Shown here piece by piece: positions 34,521 to 42,776 of a stretch of 64,000 bases of DNA (position 1 is the stretch's first letter; each line of letters begins with the position of its first letter). This stretch comes from Streptomyces pactum (GTDB lineage: Bacteria; Actinomycetota; Actinomycetes; Streptomycetales; Streptomycetaceae): positions 5,907,501 through 5,971,500 of the forward strand of contig NZ_CP019724.1 of the NCBI RefSeq assembly GCF_002005225.1. The letters are read 5' to 3'. The notes under the pieces are model-generated. The model ran no database searches, was not told the DNA's origin, and saw only the letters and a list, made by a program, of their open reading frames with translations. The position numbers and the translations under genes were made by a program.

Positions 34521-35525
34521 TCAGGGACGCAGCAGCACCTTGCCGACCTTCGGGTCGCCGGACCCCACCAGCTCGATGGCCTCGGCGAACCCGTCGAGGG
34601 GCAGCTCGTGCGTCACCAGCGGCCGCGGGTCGAGCAGGCCGGCCGCGAAGACCCGCACCGTGTGCGCCCAGGCGTCGGGCGGTGCCCCGAAGACGGTGTG
34701 CACCTCCACCTGCCGTACGACCAGGTCGGTCGGGTCCAGCCCGTCGGCGCCCGGTGCCGGGATACCGGTCAGCACCAGCCGCCCGCCCCTGCGGAGCAGT
34801 CCGGCGGCGGTGCGGGCGGCGTCGGCGGACCCGGCGGTCTCGATGACGACGTCGAAGTCGTCCGGGAGCGGTTGGTCCTTCGTCCGGAAGGCGGTCGCCC
34901 CGTACTGCCGGGAGAGCGCCTCCCGGTCCCCGCGCGTGCCGACGACCAGCAGTTCGCCCGGGGACGCGGCGCGCAGGAACTGCACGGCGAACATGCCGAG
35001 CGTCCCGGTGCCGACGACCGCGACCCGCTCGCCGGGGCGGGCGTTCGCCTTGAGCGCCGCGGCGGCGATGCACGCGGCGGGCTCCAGCAGGGCAGCGGCG
35101 GTGAGGTCGGCGTCGTCGGGCAGGACGTGCAGGAGGCGGGCGGGGAGGGTCAGCGTGGGCGCCATGGCCCCAGGCTGGGTGAACCCCGTCTCCTCGTACC
35201 CCGCCGTGCACAGCGTCGTCTCGCCCGCGTGACAGCGGTCGCAGACCTGGCAGTTGCGGAACCCCTCACCGACGACCCCGCGCCCGACGAGCGACGCCGG
35301 CACGCCGGCACCGACCCGCTCCACGGTCCCGGACCACTCGTGCCCGGGGGTGAGCGGGTAACGCACGTACCCCTCGGGCCGGTTGCCCTGGTAGACCTCG
35401 CGGTCGCTGCCGCAGATGCCGGCCGCGTGCACCCGCACCAGCGCCTCGCCGGGTCCGGGCTCGCGCGGCTCGTGCGGCACGAGCCGGTGCTCGCCCGGCG
35501 CCTCGATGACGACCGCGTCGCTCAT
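34521..35525 (-). CDS. Zinc-dependent alcohol/polyol dehydrogenase (MDR)
   Basis: NAD(P)-dependent oxidation of a polyol or sugar acid, 334 aa. The catalytic zinc site is Cys38 (AGICGSD), His62-Glu63 (PGHEWSG); the structural zinc is held by Cys92, 95, 98 and 106 (NCQVCDRCHAGETTLC). The cofactor fold is VAVVGTGTLGMFAVQFL. It resembles galactitol-1-phosphate and L-threonine dehydrogenases. The ATG (35525) overlaps the dehydratase stop (35522), so it should act next to it on sugar acids or related keto compounds. Stop at 34521 leaves 145 bases before the TIM-barrel gene. Confidence 0.9.
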   Translation of the reverse strand: MSDAVVIEAPGEHRLVPHEPREPGPGEALVRVHAAGICGSDREVYQGNRPEGYVRYPLTPGHEWSGTVERVGAGVPASLVGRGVVGEGFRNCQVCDRCHAGETTLCTAGYEETGFTQPGAMAPTLTLPARLLHVLPDDADLTAAALLEPAACIAAAALKANARPGERVAVVGTGTLGMFAVQFLRAASPGELLVVGTRGDREALSRQYGATAFRTKDQPLPDDFDVVIETAGSADAARTAAGLLRRGGRLVLTGIPAPGADGLDPTDLVVRQVEVHTVFGAPPDAWAHTVRVFAAGLLDPRPLVTHELPLDGFAEAIELVGSGDPKVGKVLLRP

Positions 35526-36688
35526 CCCTCGGTCCCCTTGGGCTTGCGCTGCTCCCAGCCCTCGGCCCACAGGTCGAACCGGGCCTGCTGCTGCGGGAAC
35601 TCGGCCGCCGCGTCGGTGTCCAGCTCGACCCCGAGGCCGGGCGCGTCGGAGAGGTGGAAGCACCCGTCCTCCGGGTTCACCTGCGGCGCGCCCTTCACCA
35701 CCTTCTTGATCTCCGCGTCCGCGAAGTCGTTGAAGTGCTCGAGGATCTTGAAGTTCGGGGAGGTGAAGCCGACCTGGAGGCTCGCGGCGGTCAGCACCGG
35801 CCCGCCCACGTTGTGCGGGGCCACGAGCGTGTAGTGCGTCTCGGCGGTGGCGGCGAGCTTCCGGGTCTCCCAGATGCCGCCGATGTGGCCGACGTCGGGC
35901 TGGATGATGTCCACGGACTGGTCCTCGAAGAGCTCCCGGAACTCGATCCGGTCGTGGATGCGCTCGCCGGTGGCGACGGGCATGTCCACCTTCTCGGCGA
36001 CCTTCCGCAGTGCCTTGAGGTTCTCCGGCGGGACCGGCTCCTCCAGCCAGGCCGGCTTGAAGGGCGCCAGTTCGCGCGCGAGCCGGACGGCGGTGGCGGG
36101 GGAGAAGCGCCCGTGCATCTCCAGCATCAGTTCCGCCTCGGGCCCGATGGCGTCCCGTACGGCCTCGATCAGGGACACGGCGTACAGCGTCTCGGCGTGG
36201 TCGAGCTCGAAGTGCCCGGTGCCGAAGGGGTCGATCTTCAGCGCCCGGTACCCGCGCTCCATGACCCCCTGCGCGGCCTTGTGGTACGCCTCCGGCGTCC
36301 GCTCGGTGGTGTACCAGCCGTTGGCGTACGCCTTCACCTTGTCGGTGACCTTGCCGCCGAGGAGCTGCCAGACCGGGACGCCGAGCGCCTTGCCCTTGAT
36401 GTCCCAGCAGGCCATCTCGACGACGGCGATCCCGGACATCACGATCTCGCCGGCACGGCCGTAGTCGCCGTACTTCATGCGGCGGACCAGATCCTCGACA
36501 GCGAACGGGTCGGAACCGAGAATGTGGTTGGCCTCCGCCTCCTTCAGATAGCCGAGGAGGGCGTCGGTGTGCCCCAGCATCCGGGTCTCGCCGACTCCAG
36601 TGATCCCCTCGTCGGTGTGCACCTGGACGTACGTCAGGTTGCGCCACGGCGTCCCGACCACGTGTGTGCTGATTCCGGTGATGCGCAC
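35522..36688 (-). CDS. Acid-sugar dehydratase of the enolase superfamily (galactonate dehydratase-like)
   Basis: Removes water from an aldonate to give a 2-keto-3-deoxy acid; 388 aa, mandelate-racemase subgroup. Metal ligands appear as Glu190 (LMLEMHGRF), Glu216 (WLEEPVPPEN) and Glu242 (ATGERIHDR); His192, Asp265 (QPDVGHIGG) and His292 (APHNVGGP) fit the base/acid set of D-galactonate dehydratases, except that the first ligand is Glu rather than Asp. GTG at 36688 is chosen because AAGGG lies eight bases ahead. First gene of a pair with the dehydrogenase. Its promoter and twin GTTCGA motifs are clear. Together with the SMP-30 lactonase it supports an oxidative sugar pathway. Confidence 0.9.
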   Translation of the reverse strand: MRITGISTHVVGTPWRNLTYVQVHTDEGITGVGETRMLGHTDALLGYLKEAEANHILGSDPFAVEDLVRRMKYGDYGRAGEIVMSGIAVVEMACWDIKGKALGVPVWQLLGGKVTDKVKAYANGWYTTERTPEAYHKAAQGVMERGYRALKIDPFGTGHFELDHAETLYAVSLIEAVRDAIGPEAELMLEMHGRFSPATAVRLARELAPFKPAWLEEPVPPENLKALRKVAEKVDMPVATGERIHDRIEFRELFEDQSVDIIQPDVGHIGGIWETRKLAATAETHYTLVAPHNVGGPVLTAASLQVGFTSPNFKILEHFNDFADAEIKKVVKGAPQVNPEDGCFHLSDAPGLGVELDTDAAAEFPQQQARFDLWAEGWEQRKPKGTEG

Positions 36689-36707
36689 GACGGTTGCCCT
36701 TCGCTGT

Positions 36708-36739
36708 GTTCGATATTTCGTCACTCGTTCGAAATGCTG
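36708..36739 (+). promoter_or_regulatory. GTTCGANATNTCG motif, sites 7 and 8 (dehydratase operon leader)
   Basis: GTTCGATATTTCG (36708-36720) and GTTCGAAATGCTG (36727-36739) in tandem, 19 bases apart (start to start), between the predicted transcription start and the GTG at 36688. Confidence 0.6.
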
Positions 36740-36744
36740 GCGTG

Positions 36745-36774
36745 ACAGTAAGGAGGGGGCGGTCGGAGTGTCAA
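36745..36774 (-). promoter_or_regulatory. Promoter of the dehydratase operon
   Basis: On the minus strand TTGACA (36774-36769), 18 bases, TACTGT (36750-36745): a consensus -35 and a good -10. Transcription would begin near 36738, at the edge of the motif pair. Confidence 0.7.
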
Positions 36775-36903
36775 TGGGTCGGACACATAACGGTTTCGGC
36801 AGTTTCGAAAGTACGGGGCGGAGCGGTCCCGGCCGCTTTCCCACACAACCTTCACACGCGCCTCTATGATCACGGCCGTTGCGGAACTTAACCTTCCCGC
36901 GTC

Positions 36904-37935
36904 ATGGACTACTGCCACCCGTGCCGACGGCACCTCAACGGCGCGCTCGCCTGCCCGGGGTGCGGCCCTCCTGCCGAGCAACTCGGCTCACCGGACGCGT
37001 ACTTGACGGGGGGTGAGGGGCGCCCGCCGGGAGTCGCCGGCGCCACCGGCGCGGGTGCCGCGCCCGTCGGGGTCGGCATGCCGGGCGGGTCTCTCGGGCC
37101 GGGCGGCACCGACGCGCCGGGCGGGTTCCTCGCACAGGGCGGTACCGACGCACCGGGCGGGTCTCTCGGGCCGGGCGGTACCGACGCGCCGGGTGGGTTC
37201 CTCGGGCCGGGCGGTACCGACGCGCCGGGTGGGTCCCTCGGGCCGGGCGGTACCGACGCGCCGGGTGGGTCCCTCGCACAGGGCGGTACCGACGCGCCCG
37301 ACGAGGGCCCCGCGCCCGACGGGGGTCCCGCGCCCGACGGGGGTCCCGCGCTCGACGGGGGTCCCGCGCTCGACGAGGGCCCCGCAGACGGCTCGGGCGG
37401 CGGGCGGAGCAGCCGCCGCGACCGCAAGGCCGCCGCCCACCGCCGACGACGCCGCCGGACTCTGCTGATCACCGCGGGCTTCGTCCTGGCGGCCGGTGGA
37501 CTGAGCCTCGCCGAACTCGGCATGGACGCCCCCGGTTCCCCGGCGAATCCGGCGGCCGACGGGGGCGAGTCGACGGACGGCGGGGCGACGCGCGAGGTGG
37601 GGGAGGCGTCGGCGGTCCCGGTCGACGAGACGTCGAGGACGACTTCGGCTTCCGGCACGCCGTCCCCCGGCGCGTCCGCCTCGGCGTCGGCATCGGCGTC
37701 GGCATCGGCGTCGGCGTCGCCGTCGGAGTCCCCGGACGCGGAGAATTCGGAGACGGCGGACGAGAGCGAGGCCCCGTCGGCACCCTCTTCGCAGGCCCCG
37801 GAGGCCACCTCGACCGCCGGCCCACCTGCGACGCGGCCGGACGACCCGCCCCCGACGACGACCCCTGCCCCGACGACCTCACCGGACCCGACCCCCACCG
37901 AGACGTGCGACCGCTTCCTGTGGTGGTGCGCGTAG
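36904..37935 (+). CDS. SCO2400 family protein with zinc-ribbon N-terminus and repeat linker
   Basis: A 343-aa single-pass membrane protein. The N-terminus MDYCHPCRRHLNGALACPGC is a compact four-Cys motif (C4, C7, C17, C20) that identifies the SCO2400 family. Residues 61-132 are six 12-residue repeats of the type GGSLGPGGTDAP, then DGGPA repeats, an Arg-rich segment (RRDRKAAAHRRRRRR) and one membrane helix (about 185-204). The outer part is a Ser/Ala and Pro/Thr-rich stalk ending in ETCDRFLWWCA. Basic residues before the helix put the Cys motif inside. Function unknown. Repeats are also visible in DNA (37084-37299, 36-base units) and probably vary between strains. Confidence 0.88.
   Translation: MDYCHPCRRHLNGALACPGCGPPAEQLGSPDAYLTGGEGRPPGVAGATGAGAAPVGVGMPGGSLGPGGTDAPGGFLAQGGTDAPGGSLGPGGTDAPGGFLGPGGTDAPGGSLGPGGTDAPGGSLAQGGTDAPDEGPAPDGGPAPDGGPALDGGPALDEGPADGSGGGRSSRRDRKAAAHRRRRRRTLLITAGFVLAAGGLSLAELGMDAPGSPANPAADGGESTDGGATREVGEASAVPVDETSRTTSASGTPSPGASASASASASASASASPSESPDAENSETADESEAPSAPSSQAPEATSTAGPPATRPDDPPPTTTPAPTTSPDPTPTETCDRFLWWCA
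37084..37299 (+). repeat. 36-bp tandem repeat within the SCO2400-family gene
   Basis: Six in-frame 36-base units encoding GG(S/F)L(GP/AQ)GGTDAP. Units 3, 5 and 6 are nearly identical at the DNA level, a sign of recent slippage or recombination. Confidence 0.85.
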
Positions 37936-38120
37936 CCGCCCGCTGCGGTTGCACATGCGGGTAGTACGTGCCTGCCTTCGGGCTCCAGGACCTGGGAGGC
38001 CCCCGGGGCGGTGGCGCGCCGGGTCGCGCGGCCCGCCGGCCCGCCCCCTTCAGGTCAACGCCGGGTCACCGGCAAGTACCGGCCCACCGCGCCCGCTCCA
38101 CCGCGCCCGCCCCACCGCGC

Positions 38121-38561
38121 TCACTCCTCCAGCATCCTGCGCAACGCGTCCCGCAGGGCCACCCGCTCGCCGTCCGACAAGCCCGCGAGCGGCTCCCGCG
38201 CGAACCGCAGCGACTCGCGCAGCCCCCGCGCCACCCGACGCCCCTCGTCCGTCGCCGCCGCCACCTTCACCCGGCGGTCGCCGGGGTCCGGGCGCCGCTC
38301 GACCAGTCCGCGTGCCTCCAGCCGGTCCACGATGCCGGTGACGTTCGACGGTTCGCACTTCAGCTTGTGGGCCAGCTTCCGCATCGGCAGCGGCTCCAGC
38401 GACAGCAGGCTCAGCAGCTTGGCCTGCGCCCCGGTCAGGGCGCGTTCCGCGGCCGCCTCCTCGTAGTCGGCGTGGAAGCGGGCCACGACCTCGCCGATCA
38501 GCTCGACGACTTCCAGGGTGAGTGCGTCGGGTCGGCGGGTCGTGTCGCGTGGTGTGGCCAT
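38121..38561 (-). CDS. MarR family transcriptional regulator
   Basis: Winged-helix repressor of 146 aa. The helix-turn-helix and wing are visible in LLSLLSLEPLPMRKLAHKL, CEPSNVTGIVDRLEARGLVE and RRPDPGDRRVKVAAATDEG. There is one Cys at the start of the recognition helix (KLKCEPSNV) but no N-terminal redox Cys of the OhrR kind. ATG at 38561 is preferred; a Met at 38579 has no ribosome site. It is divergent from an MDR-family reductase, and two palindromes in the shared interval (38592-38604, 38615-38631) look like its operators, so it probably represses itself and the reductase. Confidence 0.9.
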   Translation of the reverse strand: MATPRDTTRRPDALTLEVVELIGEVVARFHADYEEAAAERALTGAQAKLLSLLSLEPLPMRKLAHKLKCEPSNVTGIVDRLEARGLVERRPDPGDRRVKVAAATDEGRRVARGLRESLRFAREPLAGLSDGERVALRDALRRMLEE

Positions 38562-38591
38562 GGAATCCAGGGTACCCATTTGTTTGACAAC

Positions 38592-38631
38592 CTGAAATGT
38601 TCAGCCGCATGGTTGTTTCAGGACCTGAAAC
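38592..38631. promoter_or_regulatory. Probable MarR operators
   Basis: CTGAA-ATG-TTCAG (38592-38604) and the 17-base palindrome GTTTCAGGACCTGAAAC (38615-38631). Both share TTCAG/CTGAA half-sites and lie between the divergent MarR and reductase genes. Confidence 0.65.
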
Positions 38632-38659
38632 ATCTCGGAAGCCCCAGGAAAGGTGCCCC

Positions 38660-39682
38660 ATGACCGACTCCCCCGCCCTCCCCACCGTCAACCGCGAATG
38701 GCACCTGGTCAGCCGCCCGGTCGGCTGGCCCAAGCCCGAGGACTTCGCCCTCGTCGAGGCGGAGGTCCCCACCCCGGGTGAGGGCCAGGTGCTGGTGCGC
38801 AACCTGTTCGTCTCCGTCGACCCCTACATGCGCGGCCGCATGAGCGCCGCCAAGTCCTACGCCGACCCCTACGAACTGGGCAAGCCCATGCTGGGCGGCG
38901 CGGTCGGCGAGGTCCTCGCCTCCAACGCCGAGGGCATCGCCGTGGGCGACCACGTCCTGCACTTCTTCGGCTGGCGCGAGTACGCCGCCCTGGACGCGAA
39001 GAACGCCGTCAAGGTGGACCCGGAGGCCGCGCCGCTGTCGACGTACCTCGGCGTGCTCGGCATGACGGGGCTCACCGCCTACGCCGGTCTGCTGCGCGTC
39101 GCCGCGCTCAAGGAGGGCGACACGGTCTTCGTCTCCGGCGCGGCCGGTGCCGTCGGCAGCCAGGTGGGGCAGATCGCGAAGCTCAAGGGCGCCGCCCGGG
39201 TCATCGGCTCCGCCGGCTCGGACGAGAAGGTCAAGCTGCTCGTCGACGAGTACGGCTTCGACGCCGCCTTCAACTACAAGGACGGCCCGGTGAGCGAGCA
39301 ACTGCGCGCCGCCGCCCCGGACGGCATCGACGTCTACTTCGACAACGTGGGCGGCGACCACCTCGAGGCCGCCATCGGCTCCCTCAACCTGGGTGGCCGG
39401 GTCGCCGTCTGCGGCATGATCTCGGTCTACAACAACACCGAGCCCGCCCCCGGCCCGAAGAACCTCGCCCGTCTGATCCAGACCCGCGGCCGCATCGAGG
39501 GCTTCCTGGTCGGCGACCACTACGACCTCCAGCCGCAGTTCGTCCAGGACGTCGGCCCCTGGGTCCGCTCCGGCGAGCTGAAGTACCGCGAGACGGTCGT
39601 CGAGGGCATCGAGAACAACCTGGAGGCCTTCCTCGGCGTCCTGCGTGGCGACAACACCGGAAAGATGATCGTCAAGCTCTGA
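38660..39682 (+). CDS. NADP-dependent oxidoreductase of the MDR family (curcumin/alkenal reductase-like)
   Basis: Zinc-free medium-chain reductase, 340 aa, reducing conjugated carbonyls with NADPH. WHLVSRPVGWPKPEDFALVE is the typical N-terminus of this group; VDPYMRGRMSAAKSYADPYE contacts substrate and cofactor; FVSGAAGAVGSQVGQIAKLK is the nucleotide fold; YFDNVGGDHLEAAIGSLNLG and LVGDHYDLQPQFVQDV complete it. ATG at 38660 has AGGAAAGG upstream. Controlled by the divergent MarR protein. A 10-bp hairpin (39683-39704) follows its stop. Confidence 0.9.
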   Translation: MTDSPALPTVNREWHLVSRPVGWPKPEDFALVEAEVPTPGEGQVLVRNLFVSVDPYMRGRMSAAKSYADPYELGKPMLGGAVGEVLASNAEGIAVGDHVLHFFGWREYAALDAKNAVKVDPEAAPLSTYLGVLGMTGLTAYAGLLRVAALKEGDTVFVSGAAGAVGSQVGQIAKLKGAARVIGSAGSDEKVKLLVDEYGFDAAFNYKDGPVSEQLRAAAPDGIDVYFDNVGGDHLEAAIGSLNLGGRVAVCGMISVYNNTEPAPGPKNLARLIQTRGRIEGFLVGDHYDLQPQFVQDVGPWVRSGELKYRETVVEGIENNLEAFLGVLRGDNTGKMIVKL

Positions 39683-39704
39683 CGCCCCTCCCGTGGGAAG
39701 GGCG
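39683..39704 (+). terminator. Hairpin terminator after the MDR reductase
   Basis: CGCCCCTCCC-GT-GGGAAGGGCG pairs over ten positions with one mismatch, starting right at the stop codon. Confidence 0.55.
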
Positions 39705-39708
39705 GGCC

Positions 39709-39737
39709 TTCACTGAGTTTCCGGCATGCGGTAGCGT
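39709..39737 (+). promoter_or_regulatory. Possible promoter of ohr
   Basis: TTCACT (39709-39714), 17 bases, TAGCGT (39732-39737). The -10 is good and the -35 weak; the start codon follows at 39801. Confidence 0.35.
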
Positions 39738-39800
39738 CTTTCCGGAATCCGTCGTGATCGTGGGCGCGAGTCACGGCGGACCGAGGAGGAAGACAACCGC

Positions 39801-40220
39801 ATGCCCATTCAGCAGTCCGAGGTCCTCTACACCGCCGTCGCCACCGCCGAGAACGGCCGCGACGGACGGGTGGCCACCGATGACGGCCAGATCGACGTGG
39901 TCGTGAACCCGCCCGAGGAGATGGGCGGCAACGGCGCCGGCACCAACCCGGAGCAGCTCTTCGCCGCCGGATACAGCGCCTGCTTCCAGGGCGCGCTCGG
40001 CGTGGTGGCCCGGCAGGAGGGCGCCGACGTCTCCGGTTCGACCGTCACCGCGAAGGTCGGCATCGGCAAGAACGACGACGGGTTCGGCATCATCGTCGAG
40101 ATCTCCGCCGAGATCCCGGCGGTGGACGCCGCCACCGCGCGGTCGCTGGTGGAGAAGGCCCACCAGGTCTGCCCGTACTCGAAGGCGACCCGCGGCAACA
40201 TCACCGTGACGCTCGCCTGA
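39801..40220 (+). CDS. Organic hydroperoxide resistance protein (Ohr, OsmC family)
   Basis: Thiol peroxidase of 139 aa that reduces organic hydroperoxides. The peroxidatic Cys61 (GYSACFQGAL) and resolving Cys124 (HQVCPYSKATRG) are both present, with NPEQLFAAGYSACF being the Ohr signature. GGAGGAAGACAACCGC precedes the ATG. It is 118 bases from the MDR reductase and has its own likely promoter, so the nearby MarR protein need not control it; that regulator lacks the usual OhrR redox Cys. Confidence 0.92.
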   Translation: MPIQQSEVLYTAVATAENGRDGRVATDDGQIDVVVNPPEEMGGNGAGTNPEQLFAAGYSACFQGALGVVARQEGADVSGSTVTAKVGIGKNDDGFGIIVEISAEIPAVDAATARSLVEKAHQVCPYSKATRGNITVTLA

Positions 40221-40434
40221 CCGGAGCCCGGTCGCGTGCGGGGCGGCGCTCACCCGGCGAGCACCGCCCCGTGCACCGCCGCCACCGGGCCGCCCGTTTC
40301 TCCGCTGCCCCTCACCCCCTCGCCGGACCCCTGCGGGGCCGTTCGCCGACCGGTACGGCGCGGGGAGCGCGTTCGGCCCGATCGCGGCTTGCTCGGGACG
40401 CGGCGGGCCGGTCCCGACCGGTAGAGTTCCGCCC

Positions 40435-41259
40435 ATGCGCGATCTTGGGGCGGGATTCGGCCATCTCCTGAAGGGCCAGCGCTGGGTTGCCCGGCACGGC
40501 AAGAGCTACGGCTTCGGGCTCCTCCCGGGCCTGATCACACTGGTGCTGTACGCGGCGGCGCTGATCGGGCTGGCGCTGTGGGGCACGGACTTCGTCGCCT
40601 GGGCGACGCCCTTCGCCGACGACTGGTCGAGCCCCTGGCCAGGCCTCTTCCGCGGCTTCCTCACCGCCGTCATGTTCGCCCTCGCCCTGCTCCTGGCCGT
40701 CCTCACCTTCACCGCGGTCACCCTGCTGGTCGGCCAGCCCTTCTACGAGAGCCTCTCCGAGCGGGTCGACCGCGACGTCTCCCCGGACGGCACCGCCCCC
40801 GAGTCGAACCTGCCGCTCTGGCGCGAGCTGTGGATCTCCGGTCGCGACAGCCTCCGCGTCCTCGCCCGCGCCGCCGTCTGGGGCGTGCTGCTCTTCGCCC
40901 TCGGCTTCATCCCGGTCGTCGGGCAGACGGTGGTCCCGGTGGTCGGCTTCTTCGTCACCGGCTTCTTCCTCACCGAGGAGCTCGCCTCCGTCGCCCTCCA
41001 GCGCCGCGGGGTCGAACTGCGCGACCGTCTCGCCCTCCTGCGCTCCCGCAAGATGCTGGTCTGGGGCTTCGGCACCCCGCTGGGCGTGTCCTTCCTGGTG
41101 CCGTTCGTCGCGGTGTTCCTGATGCCGGGCGCGGTCGCGGGCGCCACGCTCCTCGCCCGCGAACTGCTGGGCGAGGAGACCCGCGACGGCGCCGACGACC
41201 GCTCCGACGGCGGCTGTGCCGACCCGGCGGTCAGCCCCGGTCCGGCTCCGGCGCGCTGA
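40435..41259 (+). CDS. EI24/CysZ-like membrane protein
   Basis: A 274-aa protein of the EI24 family with about four to five membrane segments (GLLPGLITLVLYAAALIGLA, FRGFLTAVMFALALLLAVLT, AVWGVLLFALGFIPVV, VVPVVGFFVTGFFLTEELAS, SFLVPFVAVFLMPGA). FYESLSERVDRDV and ALQRRGVELRDRLALLRSRK are typical conserved cytosolic loops. Bacterial relatives include the sulfate carrier CysZ, but no sulfur genes are nearby, so the role is unassigned. The 3' end overlaps the convergent pyroglutamyl-peptidase-like gene by 29 bases. Confidence 0.85.
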   Translation: MRDLGAGFGHLLKGQRWVARHGKSYGFGLLPGLITLVLYAAALIGLALWGTDFVAWATPFADDWSSPWPGLFRGFLTAVMFALALLLAVLTFTAVTLLVGQPFYESLSERVDRDVSPDGTAPESNLPLWRELWISGRDSLRVLARAAVWGVLLFALGFIPVVGQTVVPVVGFFVTGFFLTEELASVALQRRGVELRDRLALLRSRKMLVWGFGTPLGVSFLVPFVAVFLMPGAVAGATLLARELLGEETRDGADDRSDGGCADPAVSPGPAPAR

Positions 41260-42496
41260 CCGCCACGGCCACGATCGCCCGCACCTGCGCCACGATGTCC
41301 AGCCGGTTGCGCACGAACGAGGGGTCGGTGACCGTCCCGGTCGCGGGATCGGTGTTCCGGGCCCCGAACTGCAGCACCGGCGTGTGGACGTGCCCGCCCG
41401 GCAGCGTGGCGCCCAGCCCGAGCCGGTCCCGCAGCAGGGTCGCCCGGTAGGCGATCTCGTTGGAGAGGTAGTCCCCGCCGCCTCCCGCGCGGGCCGTCGA
41501 ACCGGGCGTGGGCCCGTCCGGCCGGACGACCGGCTCGGTGCCCCCGGCCGGGATCTCGGTCACGCCGGTGTTGTCGTACACGGGGAAGCGCCCGGTGTCC
41601 GCGCTCGTGATCGCCTCGTACGGCAGTGTGGTCGTCGTCCACTGCGGCTGTGCGGCCGGGTCGGCGACGGGCACCGTCTCGGTACGGGACACGTTCTCGT
41701 TGTCGGGGAAACCGCCCCGCCAGGCGCCGTTGGTCCGCTCCACGTCGAACCGCCCGACCCGCCCCTGGCTCACGGTCGTGAACAGGTCCACCCGCGGCAG
41801 GTACGGCCGCAGCGCCCGCTCCACCGCCCCCTGGGTGAAGTCCCGCCAGCGCACCGGGAACACGGCCGTCTCCACGCGAGCGGGCCCGTCCGGCGTGTCG
41901 ATCACCGTGCCGTCCAGGGCGAGCGCGGCGGCGCCGGACGGGTTGGAGATCCGGATGTCCCGGTCCAGGGTGAAGGGGTCGAAGCCGGTGAGCAGGACCC
42001 GCCGCACGCCCTTGCCGCGGGGCAGACGGATGTCGCTCTGGCCGCGCGAGGCACGCTCCAGTTCCCCGAGCAGCGCGGCCCGCCCGTGCTCGGTCAGCCC
42101 GAACTCCGGCTCCCAGGTGCGCAGTTCCCGCGTCATCCCGAGCCGCGCCCAGTACAGCGGGCGGTCGTCGTCCCGGCTGAGGTCCCCGCGGGCCGGACCC
42201 CGCCCCTGCGCCCGGTCCACGGCCCGCCGCCACAACGCCGAGCCCTCGCGGGCGACGACGCGGCGGGCCTCGCGGTAGGAGTCCGCCCGCCCGAGGTCAC
42301 GGGCGAACGCCGGTGCCGCCGAGGCGAATCCGGAGCGCCGCAGGATCTCCTGGGGTGCCTCGCCGTCGAGCCGCCGCTCCTCGACGGTCGGTGCGGGGGC
42401 GGTGGCCGGGGGCGCCGCCGTGGCCGTCGCCGGGGCCGCGAGCCCCGCCACCAGGGCCAGTGCGAGTACGCCGATCCGAACGCGTATGTGTGTCAA
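41231..42496 (-). CDS. Secreted pyroglutamyl-peptidase-like protein, catalytic Cys replaced
   Basis: About 421 aa with a C15-like fold. RRVLLTGFDPFTLDRDIRIS and LFTTVSQGRVGRFDVERTNG correspond to the opening strand and the catalytic-Glu segment of pyroglutamyl peptidase I, and GGHVHTPVLQ to the His region. The segment that should hold the nucleophile (A-G-T-x-V-C-N-x-x-x-Y) reads GGDYLSNEIAY, with Ser in place of Cys. TTG at 42496 gives a normal signal peptide (RIGVLALALVAGLAAPATA); ATG at 42577 is possible with a longer leader. A 103-bp near-copy lies at 53095. Either a Ser hydrolase or a non-enzymatic relative. Confidence 0.72.
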   Translation of the reverse strand: MTHIRVRIGVLALALVAGLAAPATATAAPPATAPAPTVEERRLDGEAPQEILRRSGFASAAPAFARDLGRADSYREARRVVAREGSALWRRAVDRAQGRGPARGDLSRDDDRPLYWARLGMTRELRTWEPEFGLTEHGRAALLGELERASRGQSDIRLPRGKGVRRVLLTGFDPFTLDRDIRISNPSGAAALALDGTVIDTPDGPARVETAVFPVRWRDFTQGAVERALRPYLPRVDLFTTVSQGRVGRFDVERTNGAWRGGFPDNENVSRTETVPVADPAAQPQWTTTTLPYEAITSADTGRFPVYDNTGVTEIPAGGTEPVVRPDGPTPGSTARAGGGGDYLSNEIAYRATLLRDRLGLGATLPGGHVHTPVLQFGARNTDPATGTVTDPSFVRNRLDIVAQVRAIVAVAVSAPEPDRG

Positions 42497-42713
42497 GGGA
42501 GTCCAGGTCCTTCCGTCACCGTGGGGTCGCGCTGCCGGACGGCGGCAGTATCGCGTGACGGGAGGGACGAGCGCCATGGCGCGTGACGACCGGCTCGCGG
42601 CCGTTTGTGAAGGGTTCGTACGAACCGGCGACCGGACGCCCGATCGCCGACCAACGGATCACCCGGGCGATTACCGTCTGACTCGGCACGGCTCACGGCG
42701 TGCCCCCGTGAAC

Positions 42714-42749
42714 AGCCCCGGCCCGGGACCTGACATCCGGGCCGGGGCT
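42714..42749 (-). terminator. Hairpin terminator after the cytoplasmic mutarotase
   Basis: AGCCCCGGCCCGG (42714-42726) pairs perfectly with CCGGGCCGGGGCT (42737-42749): 13-bp stem with a 10-base loop, 28 bases past the stop at 42777. Confidence 0.72.
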
Positions 42750-42776
42750 CAACCCCGGGCTCCGGTGCCGCGCCGC

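Noticed and set aside
37084..37299. Regular 36-base repeats that could be taken for a CRISPR array
   Set aside because: Units are contiguous without unique spacers, keep reading frame and encode a peptide repeat.
38121..40220. MarR regulator as OhrR controlling ohr
   Set aside because: It lacks the N-terminal redox Cys of OhrR, faces the MDR reductase with clear palindromes there, and ohr has no matching palindrome.
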